From Rhizophagus irregularis (lineage: Eukaryota > Glomeromycota > Glomeromycetes > Glomerales > Glomeraceae), in the NCBI RefSeq assembly GCF_026210795.1, contig NC_089445.1:248001-312000 (forward strand): a stretch of DNA of 64,000 nt, given 5' to 3'. A model generated the notes under the pieces. The model was not told the DNA's origin. It did not search any database and saw nothing but the letters and a program-made list of their open reading frames with translations. Every line of letters begins with the position of its first letter. Position 1 is the stretch's first letter. Both the position numbers and the translations under genes were made by a program. Shown piece by piece: positions 1 to 12,235 of this stretch.

Positions 1-378
1 ACAACGTAGCGTAACATTGGTCAACAGTTATGCGAGAACGGAGGGAAAATATTATATTCTTTTTACGATAATCCTAGATAAAACAATCGGTTCTTTTTCA
101 TATCAACTCACCTTATCTTTAAAAGCCTTATAAAGCTTTGTAATATATTCTTTAAGTCTTTTTGGTTCATCCTTTTTTAAAAAGCGAATAAATTTTTAGA
201 AATTAATGTAAAATAAAAAAAAAAGTTAAAAAATTATGATAAATAAAAAAAAATTATTTCTTTTCTTTTTTTTGTTACATACTTCAGTACCAATTACAGC
301 TGCATAGTCAGCAAAATCTTCTTCACGCTTAGTAGGAGCGTTTGTAGTATTTCTTCTGAATAGACCTCCAGTTCGCAT
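1..378 (-). CDS. Unidentified protein, 5' exons only
   Basis: Exon 1 is 283-378: it opens with ATG (376-378) and gives 32 residues, including EEDFADYAAVIGTE, ending at a GTATGT donor (277-282). Exon 2 is 112-171 (20 residues, DEPKRLKEYITKLYKAFKDK), preceded by an AG acceptor and followed by a GTGAGT donor; both joins are in phase 0. A third open stretch continues to the window edge, starting at about 58 (53-nt intron) or 73 (38-nt intron); both acceptors keep the same frame and read into RSRITVDQCYATL. The clean phases and consensus donors argue that this is a real gene running off the left edge. I do not recognise the family; the charged, probably helical start gives no function. Confidence 0.5.
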
Positions 379-3300
379 TTTTGAAAATAAGACAAAAATT
401 TAATATGGAGAATGATAATAATAATAGGTTTTGCTAAAATGAGAAAAAAAAGAGATTGTTAATTTGAGATGTTGAATAAGTTAACAAAATATACAAAGAT
501 ATCGGAGTTTTCGGTATTACTTTCTTATTTCGTTAAGATTTGTTTATAACACAAAAAAAGTCACTTGCCCAAAGACGGTTTTATTTAAAAAGGTTCGTTA
601 AAAAAAAATTCGGTACAAACAAAAAAAAAAAGGAAAGAATAGGGAAAAAAAAATCGATTTTTCTGTTCAAAAAAAAGAAAAAGAGGATAGCCAATTTTAA
701 TCAAGATTTTTTTCGAATATAAATAAGAACGAAATAAAATTCGAAAAGAAAACAGAAAACGTAAAAAGTTAAATTTTAATAAAAAAGGACAAAAATTGAA
801 TGAAAAAATCGAAAAAAAATAAAAAAAAATTATGAAAATGGAAATTTAGTATCAAACTAATTTTCAGAATGATTTTTTTTTAAACGTTGAGAAGAAAAGA
901 AGTTGAAAAGATTGGTGATAACAACCCCTAGTCTTTTTATGTTTGTTACATAAATATATTTTTTTGGTTAACTTAATAAAGTAATGAATCTAATGCTAAT
1001 TAGTGTGTAATGTAAAAGATAATATTTACATAGCCGCAGAAATTAAAAGAAACTCCCTTGTCTTAAAAATTATATATATATTTTTTTTTTAACAAAAACT
1101 CCTTTGCATCAACCCCTATCTCATTTTCTTCAATAGATTCTTTTTTTTGTTAAGATCTTCTTTTTTTGAAATTTCTTGTAACATTTTTTCTTTATTAGAC
1201 CCTTGTAAATCGGAATAGATTTACAATTAATTACTTTTAAAAATGATTAACCGCAGTTCCTCTACACGGTTTTTTTTACGCGTTCAACTCAAAAAACAAT
1301 AGGAAAGAAAAAAGCTTTTTGAAAAGGACTCTTCAGCCATGGCTTGGTTCTTTTGAAAGAAATTTTGAATCGTAAGATTTTAATAATATCATATCATATA
1401 AAAAAAAAACAAACATTTCATATAAAGTTAAATTCTTGTGCGACATACATGTTCTCCTTTTGGTTGACAGTGCGTTTCTCCCTTCTATAGTATTTTCATA
1501 TTACAGTATTACGTTAATTACGTTAATTACGTTAATTATACGCGACAATATCATCATATATCCCATATGCCATATGGTGATACAACTATACTAATAAATC
1601 TTTATTTCTAAAAATAATATTAAGGTGATTTTGAATAATGGCTTTGAAATTTTTTTTGTTTAAATTTAAATTACCAAAATTACACAACAAAGCATCTTTT
1701 TTATTGGTACTTACATAAAATTATAATACTTTTAATAGTTTGTATAATACATACATATAATACATATTACATATGATGTAAATTATAAATTTACTAATCC
1801 AAATATGTTGGAGATCATTTTATTTTTAGTTTATTACAAAAGGCGTTCGCATGACTAAATTATGACTTAGCTTTTACTAAAATTTAGATTGTAAACTTGT
1901 TTTTTTTTATTCCCCTCCCACTTCCCGATTCAGTTTAAAGTATTGTTTCATCGGGTCAATGCGAAATCAATCATATGAAATCAAATACGAAATTATTATT
2001 TTTAGTTTGTTTATGACATGATACATCCCGGTTTTTTTCAATAATGTCATATTCTTTTACTTACAAAGACTAAGTTTATACTTTAACTGATTCATGCATT
2101 GTCAAGCGATTTTTTGCCATTAGCGGCTCGATTGGGAGTAAATGGTATGAAATCTTATATACTGCGCTATATATAATCTAGTCCCTTATTATCAACTTTC
2201 TTTTTTCAACAATAAATATAATGTCAAAAGTTTAGTTCCATATTTCTCTAATTATGAAATATAATACATACTGTGGTTTTTTATTTTATTTCTGGTTGAA
2301 TTTTAACTGGAATGATTTTGATTATGCTTGGATTGTAAATTTTTAAGAAAAGCTCAAAAAAAATCCTTTAAAAATTTTGCAATCTTAGATGTATTTCTTA
2401 TTTTGCAAAAAAGGGTAACTTCTAGTTATACCTATCACTCATTTTGTTATAAAAGAGTTATTAGATTTGGCAGCTTAATATTCATTTCAAGTCTTTAATT
2501 CAGGTATCTAATCTTTATTATTAATAAAGAATTATTAGTTTTGGAAGAAAAATTATAATATCTTTTTTTTCTTTAAAAATATAAATATCATAGGATTTTA
2601 ATTAAAATGTTTTTACTTTTTACTTATAAAATATATATATTTTTAAAATAAATTAAAAAAGAAATATACTTACAATTTTTATAATTCCTTTAATTTCACA
2701 AACTTTTACAATATGCCTAAAGGTTATTTTACAATAAGTGAATTTGATTAAAATAAATGCATTATATAAACTGCAAATTTATAAGTAAACAATAACAAGA
2801 GAATTTCAAAGCATTAAATAAACTTGTTATATAACCAATATTTATTATATATAATATCTTTAAAAAATAAAATCAATAATAATTATAAAGTATTAATTAA
2901 TATTGATTTAATAAAAAAAGTCATCTGGATTTTTATCATAAACTGTAAATTAATAAAATTGGTATTAATTAAATTTGTTATACTATGATAAAGAAAATTT
3001 TATATTTATTACTTTTAAAAAAAATTTGAAAAAACTTTTTTTTTAAGAAAAAAAAGATGATTTATATATATGTTTTTTTTTAAAAAAAAAATTTTTACAA
3101 ATATATTAAATATTAATACAAATGTTTAATTTATTATTATAATAAATATTATTAGTTTTAAAAAAAATTGATTATATATCTTTCTTTTCTTTATATATAT
3201 ATATTTCAATTAAAATATTTTACTTATAAACTAATTAAAAATTAAATAGAATAATTAATAGTTATTTTAAAAAATATATTAATTAAATACATATAACCAT

Positions 3301-3600
3301 ATATTATTTATATTAATTATAATTATTTATAATTAGATTGTTAAAATTTAAAATTTTAAATAAATAGCTATATAAATATAAAATTAAATAAGTGCTAATC
3401 TCAAATTTATTAATATTTTATATATTTTATTTTTGAATAAATTAGTTATAATAGCATTTCAATTAAAGATTAAAGATAATTAATTGATCAGTTATTTACT
3501 ATAGTTTATAGTTAAAATTTTCTTTTACAACTCTAATAAAAAATTATTATATTAACCTTTTAAATAAATATTAAAAATATTATTTGTCTAATTTACTATC
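379..3600. other. AT-rich intergenic DNA, no gene seen
   Basis: Long A and T runs and no open frame with protein-like composition on either strand. The only short-range order noted is a 10-bp unit (acgttaatta) repeated three times near 1512-1541. The first few hundred bases probably hold the promoter of the minus-strand gene that starts at 378. Confidence 0.5.
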
Positions 3601-3601
3601 A

Positions 3602-3873
3602 CTGGTAAAAAAATGATTTATCCTACACATATCTTACACATATTGGGTATTCAAAATGTAGAAAATCATACACAAATAATACACATATCATACACATATC
3701 GGGTACTAATATATATATCATACATATATCAGGTACCTGATAGGTATACTATATATATAAGTACCCGATATGTGTATAATATGTGTATTATTTGTGTATG
3801 ATTTTCTACATTTTGAGTACCGATATATGTAAGATATGTGAGGAGTGTAGATATGTAGATATTTTTTTACCAG
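3602..3873. repeat. Hairpin (fold-back) element, MITE-like
   Basis: About 270 bp form one near-complete inverted repeat. The ends are ctggtaaaaaaat (3602-3614) and its exact reverse complement (3861-3873). The arms (about 3602-3707 and 3760-3873) stay complementary through several tacacatatc-like subrepeats, around a short AT loop that holds aggtacct. There is no coding capacity: the 62-residue frame inside is made of the subrepeats. No clear target-site duplication could be fixed, so assignment to a transposon superfamily is not possible. Confidence 0.7.
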
Positions 3874-5584
3874 CTGTATAAAATTAAAATATTATTAGTT
3901 ATTTAATTTTTACTTGGTTTATTAAAAACTGTTAAACTAACTTTATTTTTTTTTTACTTATTTTAATAATCAAAAATTTTAAAAAAGTAAAATTATTTTA
4001 AAATAACAGATAATTACAATTATATTAAATATTTTACTAGTAAATTTTATTATAAATTATAAATTAATTTTTTTTTTATTATTATTATTATACTCAAAAA
4101 ATCAGTAATATTCAATTATAAATTATGATTTTTTTTTTTAATATTATATTTAAAAAAAGCAGTAATCTTTATTTAAAGAAGAATTTATAAAACTACATCT
4201 TAAATAAAATAAAATCATATTCTACCCATTTACAGATATATAAAGAGCAATCAGAATTATCTGACCACTCACTTTTCAAGTTGAAAAAATTTACATATAT
4301 ATAATATAGCAATAATAAAAATTTAAATTAAATACATTTATTATATTTTTGTTTAACTTTCTAATTCTATAAGATATACTATTGATAGATTTTTTATAAT
4401 ATTCTGGAAGAATATCTTTCAAGTATTAATATATCTTTAATAAAGTATATTTATTAGAAATTTAATAAAAATATGCAAGTATAATGTTGAAAAAGTATTA
4501 TACTATAATATTGTATATTAAATATTAATTACAGGTATAATACTAGTTAAATAAAGAAATTTTGGGTTATCAAATTTTAGATAAGTACTAAGATAAATTA
4601 GAAATTGATATTTGCTTGAAATTTGATAAGTTATATCAGGTTATTATCATATAATTGATTGTTGTTTATATATCAAATGATATTTAGCTTATAAAATCCA
4701 ATATTTATAAAGAATAATCAAGTAAGTTTTAAGTTTTTTTATAAGATTACCTGATAGATTTCTGTTATTTATACTTTTTAAAATTAAGCATCACATAATT
4801 TTAAGAAAAATTCTTAGAAATTTTTCTTAATACTATTAAATTTAAAGTTTAATTAACAATAATTAAAATTATTATAATATATTTTTGGAGATTACTGATT
4901 CTTAGTCTATTTTTCACTAGCCAAATTTAAACTTTATTAATAGTTTAACTAAAGTAGTTTTAGAATTTTTTTTTCTTTATAGTAAAATTTTGAAGTTAAA
5001 TTTTAAAACAAAATTTTTTTAATTTTGAAAATATCAATATTTGGAATATTACAAATTATCTCTAATATATATTTTGCGGTTTCAGTTCTAATAATAATAA
5101 AATTATAGTTATGAATATTCTCTAATCAAATAAAGGTTATAAATTTCAGCATTACCTTTTATTTTCATTTTTAAAGTAGACAATTGAAACTTCTTTAAAA
5201 AATGAATTTCTTTTAACAAAATAACTATTAATATTTTATTTTTTTCTTTTGTAAATGGTCAGAAATTATGTATATATATATAAGAAATACTAATATTTTT
5301 AAAATAATATTTTTATAGATTTTAGATGTCATTTCAAAATAACAAGTTAAAAAAATTTTTTAATTTAAATAAAAGGTATATAGATATATATATATTAAAC
5401 TTTTATTTTCTTTTATTTATAAGTTCTAAACTTATTAGATCACTCTTGATCCAGTAAGAGGTATGCCAGAAATCAGCTGATTTCTTTTAATTAGTAGCTT
5501 AACTCCACCCATCTGATTGAAATCTGATTGGCTAAAAAAATTATTATTATTAAATATTTTATATATAATAATTAGTATTATATA
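3874..5584. other. AT-rich intergenic DNA, no gene seen
   Basis: No supported gene or RNA. A slightly less AT-rich patch at about 5435-5530 (ccagtaagaggtatgccag onward) has no long frame and may be an old repeat fragment. Confidence 0.4.
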
Positions 5585-5895
5585 ATTATCTTAATTCTAG
5601 TAATTCAATTTAAATAAACTTTTTTTTTATTTTGTAAATCTAGATTTTTAAGCTAAATAAGAGTTATAAAATATATTAAAATTGGATTACTAAAAGTCAA
5701 GATAATTGCATTATAATAATTATTAATATAATATAAATACTATTATCTTGGCTTCTAGTAATTCAATTTGAACAAACTTTTTTTTGTTTTATAAAACTAA
5801 ATTTGTAAAATTAAATAGAAGCTATAAATTTAAAATAATTTTATTAAAATTGGATCACTAGAAGTTAAGATAATTGCATTATAGTAATTATATAT
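5585..5895. repeat. Two tandem copies of a palindromic repeat
   Basis: Two diverged units (about 5585-5725 and 5742-5895) share the same plan: an ATCTT..TCTAGTAATTCAATTT arm, a T-rich middle, an AGAG/AGAAG-CTATAAA core, and a closing arm TTGGATYACTARAAGT..AAGATAATTGCAT that is roughly the inverse of the first arm. Related single copies occur at about 37310-37440 and 40005-40145. No coding capacity. Confidence 0.6.
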
Positions 5896-6765
5896 AAAAA
5901 TAATATTTATATTTAGATATAACCTTCTCAGTATAACCAACAAAAAATCTCAGATATGTGATATAAAATGTAGCATATTTTGATTGGTTAATCTTGTGTA
6001 ATATTTAACTTTAAAAAAAGTAAAAATATTCACTAAAAAATTCAAAAACTTTTGATATTTAAGTAATTTGTAAAAAGTCAATAGAAATAAATTTTTTAAA
6101 TTTTAAATAATTTTATTAGATTTTATTAAATAATACTGTAAACAATACAGAAAAATTTTTACTTTATGTATTTATGAGATAAAAAATTTTTTTTTTTCTT
6201 TGTTTTTAAAATTCTTTGTATAACTTATAAAATAATATATATCTAACTAAAAATATATAAGTTTGTGATATTTATATAAAAAACATCAAAATATATAAAA
6301 TTAATATATATAAATTACTTTAATACTTATTAAAATAAACTTTAAAAATTTCAAAGAAATATAAATTATTAATATTTATTGTTTATAATATATATAATAA
6401 AAATAATAAAAAGAAATAAATAAAAAAAAATAGTATTTGTATAATATAAGTTTCTAAGGTTTTCCAAAAAATAAAATGTATAAAGAAATAGGGAAATAGG
6501 TAAACAGGCAAATTAATATTTAACATAAGAAAAAAAATATTTATTTATATTGCATCAAATGTAACTATATTATGAATTATATGCCTGAGTTTTTTTTTGT
6601 TGATTATACTGAAAAAGATTATCACTTACACAAAAGTCATATTATCAAAAATTTTTTGGTGGTATTCTTGGAGAATTGCAAGTTTCTATAAATCATGAGA
6701 TAATCAGCAAGAATAGTTAATTTATTTGATAAACAGTCAATTATATAGCATTTATAAGAAAATTT
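5896..6765. other. AT-rich intergenic DNA, no gene seen
   Basis: No supported gene, RNA or clear repeat. Mostly A/T runs. Confidence 0.35.
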
Positions 6766-6866
6766 TGGATAGACTTATCTACTAATTATGCAGTATCAGT
6801 ATCAATTAAAAAATCTGGATATGCCTGTCTATTAATTATGCAGTGTCAGTATCAATCAAAAAATAT
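6766..6866. repeat. 50-bp direct duplication
   Basis: Two adjacent copies with a period of 50 bp, each containing taattatgcagt.tcagtatc followed by aatcaaaaaat or aattaaaaaat. They differ by a few substitutions. Likely a small local duplication in intergenic DNA. Confidence 0.65.
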
Positions 6867-7069
6867 TATAATATATAATGATTAAACTTTATTATATATA
6901 TTGTCGAACACTATTTTTTGAGATCTCGTACAAAATTCTGACAGTCAAAATCTAAATGGTACGAAATTACTACTACGAGAATTATGCAGAGTCGCACGAT
7001 ATGTTTGACTAGCATTAGAGTTCGGGATTTCGTACCTGTCAGAATTTCGTACCAGACCCATTTTTTTAC

Positions 7070-8960
7070 ATTATAACAGATAATGCCAGATATATTTTGC
7101 AGTATATTAAATTATTCTGAAGCACTTTAGCAATTACGTATTTAATGTTATTTTTAGATAAACCTGTTAATATAGTTATTAATGAAAAAGTTTTAACTCT
7201 TCCTATCATAATCCTACTATCCATATTAATGTTACTGGAAAAGACTATAAATCTTTTGAGTTCTTTTAATTTTTTTTTGAAAAGTTTTTTCTGAAATGTT
7301 AGGAAGTTGTTTCTGCACATTATCATTAACTAAAAACTAAAATGCCAAATCTTTATGATTCAATAATCTATAATGATCATACCTTTTCTTTATTGCTTTC
7401 CTAAAATCAAAGTAATAGTAAAGAACATATTGCGTTATCTTTTTTAGTTGGTCTTCACTAATAACAATTTTTACAGGTTGAAAAGTAAAAAATCAGGTAT
7501 CAATCAGTCACTAATTAGGCAGTTTACTAACTTTTAATCCAATAATCAAAAAAGGGTAAAATATAGCTTATTGGAATCGTCTCAATAAGATGAATTTAAT
7601 GGTAGTAAAATTGCATTTCTAGAATTAATAGTTAATAAAAAATTAAATAAAATATAAATGATATATTTTTATTTTTATATGTTACTTAATTTCTCAACAT
7701 GTATTGACCCTAAAAATGTAATTTTACTACCATTAAATTCAGCTTATTAAGACGATTTCAATGAGCTATATTTTATCTCTTTCTGATATTTATTCTATAG
7801 ATTGAGAAAGATATTTGAGTCATTGTTTGATTCAGAGGTAGGTTCAGTTTGCAAAATTTCTTCATTTTTAAAATCGATAATAGTCAACTCTTTAATCAGT
7901 CTTTGCAATGTAGAGGATTAATTTCGATTAATTGGTTTCTTAGTTTTCTTTATCTTTTTACTAGAAGTAGATATAAAGCTGAAAGGCATTTTATATGATT
8001 CATTACTATCTTCCCTAGTACATTTTTACTAGTTTGTAAATTCTTTTATAAGCATTTTATTATTGTTATCTACGTTCTTAGGAGCTGTTTGATTTTGCAA
8101 TCCTTTTAAAAGATTTTAAGAGAGAAAAGTTTTGATATTTTTATTATCTTACCCCTATTTAATTAATTACGTCGTATTTATTAAGCAATTAATTATTTAT
8201 TTATTATAAAATTATTATGAATTAATTACAGTTGTCAAAATACATTATGTCTGTCAAAATAAATTTAATTAGTATTTTATCATTTTGATGAAAAGTATAA
8301 TTTTTATTACAACTATTATAAGAATAACTCGACTCATCATCTACCAAATACTTTTTAAGACACTTTTGGTGAAAAATGTGTCTAGTACAGAAACCTAAAG
8401 TAAATTCTTTGATTATGGTAAGTTTAAGTGTATAATATCTTTTCCACATAATAGGCACAGATCTATTTTTGAAATATTAGTATTTTCACTAGGAGAAGAA
8501 AAAGCATTAACTTTACTAACAAAATATTGCAAGAGCTTCAATATGTGATTTATCTATATTGCCTATTTAATCAGCTAGAAAATAAGGTATTAGAACAGTT
8601 ATGAGAAGAAAAAATGATTTCTTTTTATAACACTTGTAAATATTATAGAAGAAAATATTTTCCAGATCTTTACTAGCAATTACACATTGCATTTCGTTAT
8701 TCATTAATCCTTTGCAAATTAATAAAAGTAATGAAGGATTAGCATACATATCTTCAACTTCATATGTGAAATATTGATTGCTGAAAAAAATATCTATACC
8801 TGAATATTGTTTTGTTAACATGATAGTAATATGCCTGAAGATATGATGCAAAAATAAATGCAAATCAAGTTGAAAAAAAATCATATAAATCATACGTTAC
8901 ATAGTAGTAAGAGTTTTTTAATATTATACTGCGCAATTTAGGTGATGTGATCTTGCTTTA
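7070..8960 (-). pseudogene. Decayed RING-type gene, paralogue of 25.7-27.5 kb
   Basis: This stretch aligns by eye, in the same order and orientation, with the locus at 25.7-27.5 kb. 7070-7326 gives the C-terminal module (GRVKTFSLITILTGLS, then KYVIAKVLQN). 7340-7480 matches the block upstream of it. 7800-7920 matches the linker. 8222-8458 retains a RING-like core (CTRHIFHQKCLKKYL). 8567-8893 matches the first module, and 8930-8950 matches sequence upstream of the other copy's start. Stops and shifts occur throughout, and changes versus the other copy run mostly toward A/T. A MITE sits inside it. Not expected to make a protein. Confidence 0.65.
7553..7780. mobile_element. MITE inside the decayed RING gene
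   Basis: The inverted repeats are about 65 bp long: left 7555-7620 (taaaatatagcttattg, then gaatttaatggtagtaaaa) and right about 7712-7778, its inverse with few mismatches. The interior is AT-rich and non-coding. The paralogue at 26.1 kb has no equivalent, so it is an insertion relative to that copy. The exact target duplication is blurred by decay. Confidence 0.7.
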
Positions 8961-9177
8961 AGTTTCAATATATATGTAGTAATATAGCATTAGCTAAAAG
9001 TAAGATTAGCCAAATTATTATTATATTACTTTACATATATAAAAATACATCAAAAATTGACTCCAAACCTCTTTAACATATATGCAAATATTACACTTTA
9101 TTCTGTGTCTGAAATTCATACTTTTTGCTTCTTACATTTTAAAATTGAGAAAATATATAATTATATTATTGAATTAT

Positions 9178-10040
9178 TTAACAGTGAACACTTTCAAGAT
9201 GTTTTATGAGTTCATAAATATTATTGAAAGCATTATTACAATAAGGACAATTGGCTTGAACTTGAGAAAGTCTTGAAGGTGCTGGTAGTATCTAATTAAT
9301 AAATCCATAAATATATTAATAATAGAGTTTATAGTATAAAAATAAAGAAATAAAGAAACAAGAAATAGCAACATACTGGATCAATAATTCTATTAATTAA
9401 AGATATATCCAATACAAAACCTGGCAAAATATTTTCACCGCTAATATCTTTCCATCCAGGATTACTACATCTTCTACCTTTCCTATATATGTAAATTTGC
9501 TTATGTTGAGGATCGATTAGCCAGCCAAGTTGGACTACCATACTTTGTGTTATGAGTTTTTCTTTAAATCTTTTATCAACTTCTCTGAATTTTGGATTAT
9601 CTGTATCTACTCCGATATCAGCAACTTCAACAAGAAATATAGGGGTGAATAAAGCACTCTGGAAGGACCAAGCCTGTTCATTAGTCAGCTGAAGGACTAT
9701 ATATTGGAATATAAAAGTAATGTCTGATATCCTAATTATTGTTATATGATTAATAATAAAATTGAATTTACCGCAATGATATAGTAAGCTCAACGCGCCA
9801 CATCGAGTTTGTATGTTCCAATTACGAAGTTGAGCAGCAATTTCTGCAACCACTTGTTCTTTACAGTACGGTATTTGTAACATGGGTATTAATTTTCTGT
9901 TTTTGTCAAGCTCAAATAGGTTAACAGGATGTCCATTAATTTTCAAAATATTATTTTTCAGCTGGTTGTTGATATACTCAAACTCTTTAGAAGTATAGAA
10001 ACATTCAAGGTTTAAATTATCAAGATCTATTTCAGTATTT
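9178..10040 (-). CDS. Uma2-type nuclease with C-terminal C2H2 finger
   Basis: Exon A (9377-10040) is open from an AG acceptor at 10041-10042. Reading its codons gives FEYINNQLKNNILKINGHP, then a Uma2-like core: RISDITF (acidic position), PIFLVEVADI (central Glu), FKEKLITQS, LGWLIDPQHKQIYIYRKG and a DISGENILPGF end. Uma2 domains (the 'putative restriction endonuclease' family) have a PD-(D/E)XK nuclease fold, so DNA cleavage is the family expectation, not shown here. A GTATGT donor (9371-9376) and an AG acceptor (9292-9293) join it in frame to exon B (9178-9291). Exon B encodes 37 residues ending in a classic C2H2 finger (CPYC, 12 residues, HLESVH). The first exon and start codon upstream of 10042 were not found. 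It is related to the gene at 24056, which lacks the finger. Confidence 0.65.
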
Positions 10041-10042
10041 CT

Positions 10043-11075
10043 TGATTATAAACTTTAGGTGTTTCAGCCGTATTTTGTAAGTGATGTTTTATAAGTAGAG
10101 AATTTAAGGATAAAAAAAAATTTCTCATGTTAAATACAGCTCCATCATTTTATTGATTGATTCTATTGATCAAATTGTTTTTCTATCTGCCCAAAAACAG
10201 AAAATAGATCAAGAATATTTTACCTTTAATGAACTTTATTTTTTGGAGATTCTTCTATTTTTTAATACTTTTTAAACTTGAAAAAAAGTAACAGGAGTTG
10301 AAATTTATTGGAAAAGTAAGAAGAAAAGAAATATAAAAATTTTTTTTCTGTCATACCTGAACGATTGGATCATTTCAATTGAATTTCACATGACTTAGTA
10401 TTAGTTATAAAATCTTATATAAATTAATGTTTTGATTTATATCAAAAGGGTATGTAGATGGACGATACTGTCACAAGAAATTAATTGTTAGATGAAAATT
10501 ACATTTTACAATACTGCATGTAAAAAAAGTGCTAAAATTTAAGATCATGACCTGTAGTCAATATTCTGATATTACTACTTTTTTATATAACACTTTATTA
10601 ATAAGTGATGAGTTAACATAAGTTAATTTATACTTGATTTATGTTAATTTTCTTTCATATTTTTTTTTATTTTCTGTTAAAACAATTAAGAAAATTCTAG
10701 TAGGTCAATATTTTAAATTTTAAAAAAATAAATAATTTTAAGTTCATATAAAGAAATATAAAATTTAATTTTCTTGTTTTTTAAAAAAAATCCTACAATC
10801 ATTAATATTATTAATTATGAAATTCTCTTCTGTAGGCCATAATCCCATTATAATTGGCTATTTTTACATTGATTAGTCAAATACTGGTCAATTATATGAC
10901 CACTTATATGACCTAAAAAACAATCAGTCTTGACAGTACAGTTTGAATGAGTTGATGGTAGAATACTTTTCAGCTTTTGCACAATCCTGTTGATTCTACA
11001 AATGCAAAGACTTATTTATAAAAAAAAATAATAAATTATTAATTTATAATTTCTTCATGAGACCAATATTACTCA
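10043..11075. other. Intergenic DNA, upstream of the Uma2/finger gene
   Basis: It must contain the missing first exon of the minus-strand Uma2 gene if that gene is intact, but no ATG exon could be picked with confidence. Otherwise AT-rich with no supported feature. Confidence 0.3.
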
Positions 11076-11079
11076 AGTC

Positions 11080-11545
11080 TATTTAGCAATAAAGATACTT
11101 TCTTATCAGCAAGATGGAACTGTAATAATATTGTCTTAAATCTGGTACTAAATGTTCCAAACTCTTCACCAAATATACCACCTATGATAGCAATTGCTAA
11201 TTTGATGCCAAGTATTACAATTTCTTTTGGATTGGCACCAGTACACCACTTAGTTTTCAACTAGCAGATTTTGTTAACAGAGGTTCATTAGCTTCCTTGG
11301 TGATATTAACAGTATTCCTTGTATAGCAGCTGGTATGCAAGACTACCAGATAACTATCCCTGCAAATTTATTTTTTATACCTGGAGGTGTTTCTACTTTT
11401 GGAGTACCAAATAATTTCAACATTGATTTATGGGCTGGCTATATGGCAACAAGCTTTGTATTATTCAGTGTGTATTGCTTTCATGCTCTTCTGATATATT
11501 ATTATCAGTATTTACTAATTTTTTTACATTTTTAGTAATAATATC
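11080..11545 (+). pseudogene. Decayed 3' part of a Uma2 gene
   Basis: Aligns with 24610-25095 of the intact gene. Shared runs include tcaccaaatataccacc, ggtatgcaagactaccagataac and the region after it, and gatatattattatcagtat. The peptide DYQITIPANLFF is still readable at about 11340. Frames break several times upstream of it, and the 5' half is missing. The match ends just after the T-rich tract that follows the coding end. Relic of a duplication, not a working gene. Confidence 0.65.
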
Positions 11546-12235
11546 TAATGCTATTCCTGAAAGACAGCTCAAACATCCACTTCCTTTTGAAAAATTCAAG
11601 ATCAAAGTTTATTTACCAGAAAAGTTATAGCTCAAATATCACTTTCAGTACTTTTAATAATTTAGTATTGAACTACAATAATGATAAATAAGGAGGTTGT
11701 AAAGAATTTGAAGATATCATAATTTTACATATACATTTCCTTCCTATTGTATTTGCTGATGCTTGAAAAAGCATATTTTTCAAAAAGTTAATTGTAGCCA
11801 TGATTAGTGCAACAAAATGAAAATTTTCTGATTATCAAAAATTACATAGCAAATAATCCTCACTCAAAATTTATACTGCATGGCTTTTGGTATTTATCAA
11901 GTAAAGCATACTAAAATTTCATCAAATGTAGCCTTCGCATAACGTGTCCTATAAAAATTCTAATTAAACGCACTGGCCACTTCTATTTCTTTAACGAATT
12001 TCCGGTTAGCGCAGTATATCAGTGAACACGAGAATTTGCCAATTAATTTTCGTTCAGATCTGATCTCTAATAATTAATAAAGTACGTTTTGGATTTGGAT
12101 ACATAACTTTAAGTAATTTATTAAAAAGAGTAGAAACCAAATTTAGTGAATAATCCAAAAAAAATAAATAAATAAATTAGATAAATAATAATCTCTCTAT
12201 CTATCCTATCTATTGTAATAATATTTTAGCCGGAA
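11546..12235. other. Intergenic DNA
   Basis: No gene supported. The right end is the 3' flank of the minus-strand phosphoglycerate mutase gene. Confidence 0.4.

Noticed and set aside
74-111. 38-nt intron in the first gene
   Set aside because: Shorter than the other introns here; an acceptor 15 bases farther on in the same frame gives a 53-nt intron, so the exact boundary is left open.
540-722. 60-codon plus-strand frame
   Set aside because: Lys/Phe homopolymer translation of A and T runs, no ATG; noise.
3613-3801. 62-codon frame
   Set aside because: Lies within the hairpin and is made of its tacacatatc subrepeats.
11069-11260. 63-codon minus-strand frame
   Set aside because: Antisense shadow of the decayed Uma2 fragment; the homology is on the plus strand.
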